Under the pieces are notes generated by a model, which was not told where the DNA came from, searched no databases, and worked only from the letters and a program-made list of their open reading frames with translations. From Actinomycetes bacterium (GTDB lineage: Bacteria; Actinomycetota; Acidimicrobiia; Acidimicrobiales; Palsa-688): a stretch of 10,146 bases of DNA. The first letter of the stretch is position 1. Each line of letters begins with the position of its first letter. The stretch is taken from positions 1-10,146 of the forward strand of contig JAKAXG010000093.1 in assembly GCA_021827225.1 (NCBI GenBank), written 5' to 3'. This document shows, in pieces, positions 5,648 to 10,146 of this stretch. The position numbers and the translations under genes are program-made.

Positions 5648-6727
5648 ATGGTGGTGACCGATCGTGTTCTGATGGGCCCGGGACCGTGCAATCCGTATCC
5701 GGAGGCGACCGAGGGCCTGGGCCGCCCGATGCTCGGCCACCTCGATCCCGAGTTCATCCGCATCCTCGACGAGACCTGCGACCGGCTCCGGCAGGTGTGG
5801 CGGACGGGTAACGAGCTCACCCTGCCGGTGTCGGGCACCGGATCCGCCGGCATGGAGGCGGCGTTCGTGAACTCCGTCGCCCCCGGCGACGTGGTCGTGG
5901 TGGGCGTCAACGGGCTGTTCGGCGAGCGCATGTGCGACGTGGCCCGCCGCTGCGGCGCCGAGGTGGTCCGGGTGGACGCCCCGTGGGGGCGGCCCCTGGA
6001 TCCCGCCGACCTGCTCGGCGCCCATCCCGCCCCCAAGGTGATCGCCCTGGTCCACGCCGAGACGAGCACGGGTGTGCGCAACGACGTGCGGGCGGTGGCC
6101 GCCGGCAAGGGTGACGCCCTGCTCCTCGCCGACTGCGTCACATCCCTGGGCGGGATCCCGGTGGAGGTCGACGAATGGGGTGTCGACATCGCCTACAGCG
6201 GCACCCAGAAGTGCCTCGGTGTGTCCCCGGGGCTGGCCCCGTTCACGATGGGCGCCCGGGCCTGGGAGCGGAGGGTGACCGACCCCCGGAGCTGGTACCT
6301 GGACCTCGGGATGATCGGTGACTACACCTCCGGCGCCACCCGCAAGTACCACCACACGGCGCCCATCGCCATGGTTTTCTCCCTGCACGCCGCCCTCGGC
6401 GCCCTCCTCGACGAGGGGCTCGAGGCCGCCTGGGCCCGCCACGCCGAGTGCGGCGCCGCCCTGCAGGACGGGCTGCAGAAGCTGGGGTTGGAGCTGTGGG
6501 CCGAGGAGGGGCACCGGCTGCCCGAGTTGACCACGGTGGTGGTGCCGGAGGGAGTCGACGACGCCAGCGTGCGCCGGGACCTGCTCACCCGCTACGGCAT
6601 CGAGATCGGCGGTGGGGTGGGGGCGTGGGCCGGCCGCATCTGGCGGATCGGCTGCATGGGCCACACCGCCCGGATGCGCAACGTCACCCTGCTCCTGGCT
6701 GCCCTCGGGGAGCTGCTCGGTCGGTGA
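5648..6727 (+). CDS. PLP-dependent class V aminotransferase (alanine/serine-glyoxylate type)
   Basis: This 359-residue protein has the normal length for the alanine-glyoxylate / serine-pyruvate / serine-glyoxylate aminotransferase family, which transfers an amino group from alanine or serine to glyoxylate using pyridoxal phosphate. Seen in order are the family opening LMGPGPCNPYPEA (8-20), GTGSAGMEAAF (63-73), which binds cofactor phosphate, VHAETSTGVRND (135-146), ADCVTSLGG (161-169) with Asp162 facing the pyridine nitrogen, SGTQKCL (184-190) with Lys188 as the Schiff-base lysine, and WRIGCMGHT near the C-terminus, which supplies a carboxylate-binding Arg. No export signal is seen, so it is cytoplasmic. 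The ATG at 5648 begins at the usual family N-terminus. The gene lies 57 bp after the Ppx fusion and is coupled to the acetyltransferase by GTGA. The exact amino donor cannot be read from sequence. Confidence 0.9.
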   Translation: MVVTDRVLMGPGPCNPYPEATEGLGRPMLGHLDPEFIRILDETCDRLRQVWRTGNELTLPVSGTGSAGMEAAFVNSVAPGDVVVVGVNGLFGERMCDVARRCGAEVVRVDAPWGRPLDPADLLGAHPAPKVIALVHAETSTGVRNDVRAVAAGKGDALLLADCVTSLGGIPVEVDEWGVDIAYSGTQKCLGVSPGLAPFTMGARAWERRVTDPRSWYLDLGMIGDYTSGATRKYHHTAPIAMVFSLHAALGALLDEGLEAAWARHAECGAALQDGLQKLGLELWAEEGHRLPELTTVVVPEGVDDASVRRDLLTRYGIEIGGGVGAWAGRIWRIGCMGHTARMRNVTLLLAALGELLGR

Positions 6728-7359
6728 GCTGGGCCAGCTCCAGCCGGGGACCCACGCTCGCCATCACCGGCCGCCGGGTCCTGCTGCGACCGCTCACCGT
6801 CTCGGACTTCGAGGCATGGCGGGAGGTGCGCGTCCGATCCCGTGACTGGCTGGTGAAGTGGGAGCCCCGCCCGCTGCCCGGCCAGCCCGACGCCACCGAC
6901 GACAAGCGCATCTTCGCCGCCCGCTGCGGGGCCCGGGACAGGGAGCGCCAACTGGGGTCGGGGTACGGGTTCGGCATCTTCGTGGGGCCGGACCGGGACC
7001 GCTTCGCCGGCGAGATCAACCTGTCGTCGGTGCAGCGCGGCCCGTACCAGAACGCCTACGTGGGCTACTGGATCGACGAGGCGGTGGCCGGCCACTCCTA
7101 CACCCCAGAGGCGTTCGTGGTGCTGTGCCGGTTCGCCTTCGAGGACCTCGGCCTGCACCGCCTGCAGGCGTCGATCATCCCCCGCAACGCCCCCAGCCAC
7201 CGGGTGGCAGCCAAGGTCGGGCTGCGCAACGAGGGCACCGCCGTGCGCTACCTCGAGATCAACGGCAAGTGGGAGGACCACGTCCGGTACGCCATCACGG
7301 CCGAGGAGTGGGACGAGCGGCGCGACGAGTACATGAAGAACTGGATCCTGCCGGACTGA
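6724..7359 (+). CDS. GNAT-family N-acetyltransferase, RimJ/RimL type
   Basis: The product has 211 residues from a GTG overlapping the aminotransferase stop (GTGA, with GGGGAG at 6707-6712 upstream). It is a RimJ/RimL-type GNAT acetyltransferase, which moves acetyl from acetyl-CoA to an N-terminal or other amino group. Evidence is the opening GRRVLLRPLTVSDFEAW (16-32), a mid-domain strand FAGEINLSSV, VGYWIDEAVAGHSYTPEAF with the motif-A region, a RLQASIIPRNAPSHRVAAKVGL block, the RimJ hallmark, and a C-terminal YLEINGKWEDHVRYAIT. The acetyl-CoA loop, usually Q/RxxGxG/A, reads VAGHSYT, so its last glycine position is Ser. The substrate is unknown; such proteins are often labelled ribosomal-protein acetyltransferases without proof. 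The frame runs further upstream with no stop, but that part is only the shadow of the aminotransferase. Confidence 0.88.
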   Translation: MSWASSSRGPTLAITGRRVLLRPLTVSDFEAWREVRVRSRDWLVKWEPRPLPGQPDATDDKRIFAARCGARDRERQLGSGYGFGIFVGPDRDRFAGEINLSSVQRGPYQNAYVGYWIDEAVAGHSYTPEAFVVLCRFAFEDLGLHRLQASIIPRNAPSHRVAAKVGLRNEGTAVRYLEINGKWEDHVRYAITAEEWDERRDEYMKNWILPD

Positions 7360-7373
7360 CCGCCCGGGTCAGT
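7355..7373. terminator. Hairpin between convergent genes, candidate bidirectional terminator
   Basis: ACTGACC (7355-7361) and GGTCAGT (7367-7373) form a perfect 7-bp stem around a 5-nt loop. Each arm contains a stop codon: TGA of the acetyltransferase (7357-7359) and, on the other strand, TGA of the SDR gene (7371-7369). Only 9 bp separate the two genes. No T-tract follows on either side, so intrinsic termination would be weak. The structure may instead block transcript read-through or protect 3' ends. Confidence 0.4.
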
Positions 7374-8409
7374 GGTCCCGGACGATGGCGGGGGAGTGGC
7401 GGAAGAAGGCCTCCACGTCCCCCTGGTAGCGGTAGGTCCGCTGCGTCTCGGGGATCACCCGGCGCAGCCGCTGGTACTCGATGAAGTGCTGCAGGGCGCC
7501 GGCGGTGGTGTAGCGGTACTCGAAGCCGGCCCGCTTCAACTTGCGGTTGTCTATGCCCCGGCCGAAGCGGAGCAGGTCCAGCACCTCCGGTTGCAGCTTG
7601 ATCAGATGCAGGCGGGACAGGGCGGACGCCGCCATGTTGGTCCCCACCGGGCTCAGCAGCAGGGGCGGGTGCCCGGTCATGGCCCGGATCTCCGACCACG
7701 GCAACCGCCCGTCGCCGGCCACGTTGAACACGCCTTCGATCTCCCGGTTGACGGCGAACTCGATGGCCCGCACCACGTCTTCCTGCTCGACGAACTGCAG
7801 CTGCGGGTCGAAGCCGGCGATAGTGGGGGTCAGGGCCATGGTGAGGGCGCGGGAGAAGAGCGTCACCAGCTCCTCGCCCAGCACGTTGGCGCAGCGCAGC
7901 ACCGCCACCTTGATGGCGCTGTACTCCTCGGCGAAGGACCTCAGGTAGTCCTCGACCTCGAGCAGGGACCTCTCGATGCGGGTGCGGGCCGGGAAGCTGC
8001 GCCGGTTCTCCTCCCGGAACCAGGTCGGGTCCTGGGCGGACGCGCCGTACACCAGCCCGGAGGACTTGACCACCAGCGAGGTCACCCGGCTCTCCTCGGC
8101 TCCGAGGGCGGCCAGCAGGTTCATGGTGCCGATCACGTTCTTCTCGTGCAGGCGGCGGTCGGGCATCAGGGCGGAGTTGACCACCAGCCCGGCGTGGACC
8201 ACGGTGTCGACCTGGGTGGCCCGCACCAGGCGGGCCAGGATCGAGTAGCTGTCGTCGGTTCGCACGAACTCCGTGCGCTCGAGCTCCACTACCGGGTCGT
8301 CGGTGTCCATGCCGACGATCACGTCGACGGACGGGTCCTGCTCGAAGGCCTGGGCCACCTTGCCGCCCCAGAACGACGCCAGTCCGGTGATGAGGATGCG
8401 ACGGCCCAC
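7369..8409 (-). CDS. NAD-dependent epimerase/dehydratase-family SDR lacking the Tyr-x-x-x-Lys pair
   Basis: The product is 346 residues long, an extended short-chain dehydrogenase-type fold. Seen are the nucleotide-binding turn RILITGLASFWGGK (4-17), an acidic end to strand 2 (MDTDD, 34-38) favouring NAD, VDTVVHAG (67-74), NVIGTMNLL (91-99) and VKSSGLVYG (114-122) with the catalytic-type Ser. About 25 residues after that Ser, where Tyr-x-x-x-Lys is expected, the sequence reads PARTRIERSLLEVEDYL: neither Tyr nor Lys is there. The upstream neighbour is a PlsC-like acyltransferase. The same pair occurs in Mycobacterium as Rv0501 (annotated galE2) and Rv0502, and Rv0501 as I recall it also lacks the Tyr. 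Role unknown; a non-catalytic or altered SDR linked to envelope lipids is plausible. The GTG start gives MGRRILITG and has GGAAG 8 nt upstream. A CTG at 8427 overlapping the upstream stop is an alternative. Confidence 0.82.
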   Translation of the reverse strand: MGRRILITGLASFWGGKVAQAFEQDPSVDVIVGMDTDDPVVELERTEFVRTDDSYSILARLVRATQVDTVVHAGLVVNSALMPDRRLHEKNVIGTMNLLAALGAEESRVTSLVVKSSGLVYGASAQDPTWFREENRRSFPARTRIERSLLEVEDYLRSFAEEYSAIKVAVLRCANVLGEELVTLFSRALTMALTPTIAGFDPQLQFVEQEDVVRAIEFAVNREIEGVFNVAGDGRLPWSEIRAMTGHPPLLLSPVGTNMAASALSRLHLIKLQPEVLDLLRFGRGIDNRKLKRAGFEYRYTTAGALQHFIEYQRLRRVIPETQRTYRYQGDVEAFFRHSPAIVRDH

Positions 8410-8423
8410 CTGAGCTGCTTCCG

Positions 8424-9293
8424 TCAGCCGAACCAGACGCTGCGGCGCCTGCGCAGCATCTCGTAGAGGTTCTTCTGCATGGTCTGGCGGATGGCCTCGG
8501 CCTCCTCGAAGACCCGGCTGCGGGGGTAGCGGTCCTGGTCGGCCGGCACGTCGAAATAGACGGGATCGAGGACCCGGATCTTGAACTTGGCGGGGAAATA
8601 GCCGAGGACCCCCAGCGGGCCGAGGAGGAGCATGTTGGCGGTGAGCGGAGCGTACGGCAGGCCGAGGAGACGGGCCACCAGGCCCGACTTGGCGAGGATG
8701 GGCATGGCCTCCTCGCTGCCGACGACGGCGATGGGCACGACGGGTACGCCGGCCCGCATGGCGATCTCGACGAAACCGCCGCGCCCGAAGCGGCGCAGCT
8801 GGTAGCGCTGGGAGAACAGCTTGCCGGTGCCCTTGGTGCCCTCGGGGAAGACCAGAGCCAGCTGCTGCTGCTCGCGGAGCAGCCGGTAGGCGTTGTCGGG
8901 GTGGGCGGCCACCCCGCCGCCCCGGGCCCAGACGGTGCCGGCCAGCGGCAGCGACCGGAACAGGAAGTCGGCCAGCCCGTACACCGGGCGGCCGAGCTCC
9001 TCCTCGATGCCGTGCATGATGGCCGGGGCGTCGGCCGGGATGGCCCCGGCATGGTTGGCCACCAGCAGGGCGCCTCCGGCCAGCGGGATCTTCTCCAGAC
9101 CCTCCCACTCCACCCGGAACCAGTGCCGGTAGACGGGGCCGTACACCTGACGGAGCCGGGCGCGGGCCCGCTCCGATCGGCCCCACTCGTCGACGTCGCT
9201 GAGGCGCTCGTCCGGGGGAGGCGCCGACGGGCGGCGGAGGGGCAGGAGGGCACCGCTGACCGCCGGTGTTTCCCTCACCCGGTTGTTACCCAT
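8424..9293 (-). CDS. PlsC-like lysophospholipid/glycerolipid acyltransferase
   Basis: The product has 289 residues with the glycerophosphate acyltransferase fold, which moves an acyl chain from acyl-CoA or acyl-ACP to a lipid hydroxyl at the membrane. The active-site block is VANHAGAIPADAP (78-90): the catalytic His81 with Asp88. The spacing is HAGAIPAD rather than the textbook HxxxxD, as also seen in the monoacylglycerol-acyltransferase-like branch (NHSGxxPxD). The second block is FPEGTKG (149-155), which binds the phosphate. A third is VPVVPIAVVG (183-192). A disordered N-terminal 40 residues precede a helix with HWFRVEWEGLEKIP. No clear membrane span is present, so interfacial binding is likely. 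The gene lies 24 bp after the SodX-like gene and 14 bp before the SDR gene, so one transcript is probable. It matches Rv0502-like proteins. The acceptor lipid is unknown. Confidence 0.87.
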   Translation of the reverse strand: MGNNRVRETPAVSGALLPLRRPSAPPPDERLSDVDEWGRSERARARLRQVYGPVYRHWFRVEWEGLEKIPLAGGALLVANHAGAIPADAPAIMHGIEEELGRPVYGLADFLFRSLPLAGTVWARGGGVAAHPDNAYRLLREQQQLALVFPEGTKGTGKLFSQRYQLRRFGRGGFVEIAMRAGVPVVPIAVVGSEEAMPILAKSGLVARLLGLPYAPLTANMLLLGPLGVLGYFPAKFKIRVLDPVYFDVPADQDRYPRSRVFEEAEAIRQTMQKNLYEMLRRRRSVWFG

Positions 9294-9301
9294 TCCGGTA
9301 G

Positions 9302-9307
9302 ATCCTA
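9302..9307 (-). promoter_or_regulatory. TAGGAT element before the acyltransferase (ribosome binding site or -10)
   Basis: On the minus strand TAGGAT reads 9307 to 9302, 8 nt before the ATG at 9293. Its AGGA core is at Shine-Dalgarno distance. The hexamer also fits TANNNT and could be the -10 of a nearly leaderless transcript. I see no good -35, so the ribosome binding site reading within a sodX-acyltransferase transcript is preferred. Confidence 0.3.
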
Positions 9308-9317
9308 CTAGGGGAGG

Positions 9318-9632
9318 CTACGGCCACCATCCGGCCCGGTCGGCCGGGGCGTAGCGGTAGACCACCCGGCCGATGAGGTCCCGCCGGCGGACCGGGCCGA
9401 AGTGTCGGCTGTCCGTGCTGGCCCCCGGGTTGTCCCCGAGCACCTCCAGCTCCTGCGGCCCGGTGCGGCCGACCCGCTTCACCAGCAGGCGGCCCCGGTC
9501 CCGGGGGTCGGGAAGGGCCACCACGTCGCCGGTGCGGGCCGGCCACGGGCCCACGACGAGCAGCCGGTCGCCGGGCGCGAACGCCGGCCGCATGCTGTCG
9601 CCGGTCACCGTCAGGCGGCGCACCCGGATCAC
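9318..9632 (-). CDS. sodX: SodX-type S26 signal peptidase (Ni-superoxide dismutase maturation protease)
   Basis: The product is 104 residues, a minimal S26 (type I signal peptidase-like) serine protease. The catalytic Ser13 lies in VTGDSMRPAFAPGD (9-22) and the general-base Lys52 in RLLVKRV (48-54). The rest of the family core follows: GDVVALPDP (35-43), LEVLGDNPGASTDSRHFGPV (62-81) and LIGRVVYRYAP. No N-terminal membrane segment is present, unlike export signal peptidases. This matches the small soluble protease that sits beside sodN in actinobacteria and removes the SodN propeptide so that the new N-terminal His can bind nickel. Its position, divergent from sodN across 114 bp, makes this role very likely. 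The start is GTG at 9632 with only a weak ribosome binding site; a start a few codons further in is possible. Confidence 0.88.
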   Translation of the reverse strand: MIRVRRLTVTGDSMRPAFAPGDRLLVVGPWPARTGDVVALPDPRDRGRLLVKRVGRTGPQELEVLGDNPGASTDSRHFGPVRRRDLIGRVVYRYAPADRAGWWP

Positions 9633-9701
9633 GGGCAGCGGGGACCGGGGCTCGAACCACCGGCGGTCAGGGGGCCACCCAGCGTCGCGCCGCGCAGTGG
9701 G

Positions 9702-9718
9702 TAGGGTAGGAACGTTCC
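9702..9718 (+). promoter_or_regulatory. Candidate sodN promoter -10 with adjoining palindromic operator
   Basis: GGAACGTTCC (9709-9718) is a perfect 10-bp palindrome. It begins 1 bp after a TAGGGT hexamer (9702-9707) that fits the TANNNT -10 pattern, so a transcription start would fall within it, a classic operator position for sodN. No convincing -35 is visible around 9678-9684. The palindrome resembles neither the TTGC-type Nur box known upstream of Streptomyces sodF nor a correctly spaced LexA box (GAAC-N4-GTTC). The rest of the 114-bp divergent region holds nothing else I can name. Confidence 0.4.
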
Positions 9719-9731
9719 ATATCCGTCACAG

Positions 9732-9737
9732 AAGGAG
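9732..9737 (+). promoter_or_regulatory. Shine-Dalgarno site of sodN
   Basis: AAGGAG lies 9 nt before the ATG at 9747 and 15 nt before the in-frame ATG at 9753, so it selects the first and sets the propeptide at 22 residues. Confidence 0.65.
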
Positions 9738-9746
9738 TCTTGGCTA

Positions 9747-10146
9747 ATGACGATGTTCTCCCGTCTGCTCGCCCTGGTGGACCGTGTCAGCGAGCCTGCC
9801 ACCGTTCATGCCCACTGCGACCTCCCTTGCGGGGTGTACGACCCGGCCCAGGCTCGGATCGAGGCGGATTCGGTCAAAGCCATCATGGAGAAGTTCAACG
9901 CGTCGGACGACAACGTGTTCAAGACCCGCGCCGTCACGATCAAGGAGGAGCGGGCCGAGTTGGTCAAGCACCACTTGTGGGTGCTGTGGACCGACTACTT
10001 CAAGCCCAACCACCTCGAGGCCTACCCGCAGCTGCACGACCTCTTCTGGAAGGCGACCAAGGCCGCGGGGGAGTCCAAGAAGACCAACGATACGGCGGTG
10101 GCCGACGACCTCCTGGCCCAGATCGCCGAGATCGACCGGATCTTCT
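9747..10146 (+). CDS. sodN: Nickel superoxide dismutase precursor (3' end outside window)
   Basis: The first 133 codons are present; by family length only the last few residues are missing. Nickel superoxide dismutase converts superoxide to oxygen and hydrogen peroxide in the cytoplasm. The nickel hook HCDLPCGVYDP is at 23-33 and is exact: the His23 amino group and side chain, Cys24 and Cys28 are the metal ligands. This requires removal of residues 1-22, cutting between Ala22 and His23, the job of the SodX-like protease encoded divergently. The four-helix-bundle part follows, with ARIEADSVKAIMEKF, VTIKEERAELVKHHLWVLWTDYFKPNHLE and AQIAEIDRIF matching Streptomyces SodN closely. The start was chosen from AAGGAG at 9732-9737. 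The 22-residue propeptide is longer than the 14 residues of Streptomyces SodN. Confidence 0.95.
   Translation, partial: MTMFSRLLALVDRVSEPATVHAHCDLPCGVYDPAQARIEADSVKAIMEKFNASDDNVFKTRAVTIKEERAELVKHHLWVLWTDYFKPNHLEAYPQLHDLFWKATKAAGESKKTNDTAVADDLLAQIAEIDRIF

Noticed and set aside
3416..6664. Stop-free minus-strand frame of over 1000 codons opposite coxG, Ppx and the aminotransferase
   Set aside because: The translation is Gly/Arg/Pro/His-rich with no recognisable motif. The plus strand has three well-supported families there. Long antisense frames are expected at this GC content.
7372..8466. Plus-strand frame of 364 codons opposite the SDR gene
   Set aside because: A Gly/His/Val/Leu-rich mirror translation with no motif, while the minus strand shows a coherent SDR fold.
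7295..9253. Second long minus-strand frame over the SDR and acyltransferase genes
   Set aside because: It is a shifted frame of those two genes. The product is Arg/Ser/Pro-rich and lacks the family motifs that the true frames show.
9648..9663. GGTTCGAGCCCC on the minus strand, like a tRNA T-arm
   Set aside because: The flanks do not pair into a 5-bp T-stem, and no anticodon arm, D-arm or acceptor stem can be drawn around it.
9709..9718. LexA box at the sodN palindrome
   Set aside because: The half-sites GAAC and GTTC touch with no 4-bp spacer, unlike the actinobacterial SOS box, so a LexA site is unlikely.

Overview
The window is very GC-rich, has almost no intergenic space, uses GTG/TTG starts freely and carries a nickel superoxide dismutase. 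All of this points to a high-GC actinobacterium. The mix of cox accessory genes, a DUF501 domain and an Rv0501/Rv0502-like pair fits a deep lineage such as Acidimicrobiia, but that placement is inference.

Bases 1-4214 (+) are the downstream half of a cox-type cluster, the accessory genes that mature and anchor aerobic CO dehydrogenase or a related molybdenum hydroxylase. In order they are the 3' end of a MoxR/CoxD-type AAA+ ATPase, a CoxE-type VWA protein, a two-gene XdhC/CoxI-CoxF unit, a MobA/MocA-like nucleotidyltransferase and a CoxG-like SRPBCC protein with a C-terminal membrane anchor. The catalytic subunits (coxM/S/L) would lie upstream and are not visible, so the enzyme's substrate cannot be told from here. 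The genes are joined by 4-nt NTGA overlaps or a 10-nt overlap. One of them, the MobA-like gene, appears to start at CTG.

Bases about 4211-5590 (+) encode one protein that fuses a DUF501 domain to an exopolyphosphatase (Ppx/GppA) domain. These are normally two neighbouring actinobacterial genes. The fusion abuts coxG. A class V aminotransferase (alanine/serine-glyoxylate type), probably leaderless, follows at 5648-6727. A RimJ/RimL-type GNAT acetyltransferase is coupled to it by a GTGA overlap (6724-7359).

The minus-strand block 9632-7369 converges on the GNAT gene through a short hairpin that contains both stop codons. In transcription order it has a SodX-type S26 signal peptidase, a PlsC-like acyltransferase and an extended SDR (epimerase-like) lacking the usual Tyr-x-x-x-Lys. 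The last two resemble the mycobacterial Rv0502/Rv0501 pair.

At the right edge (+), sodN, encoding nickel superoxide dismutase, starts at 9747 and runs off the window. It is divergent from its presumed maturation protease across a 114-bp region that holds a perfect 10-bp palindrome next to a -10-like hexamer.

I see no RNA genes, insertion sequences, CRISPR arrays or phage genes. The strongest unusual points are the DUF501-Ppx fusion and its attachment to the cox cluster, the probable CTG start of the MobA-like gene, the split XdhC, and the SDR without its catalytic Tyr/Lys pair.
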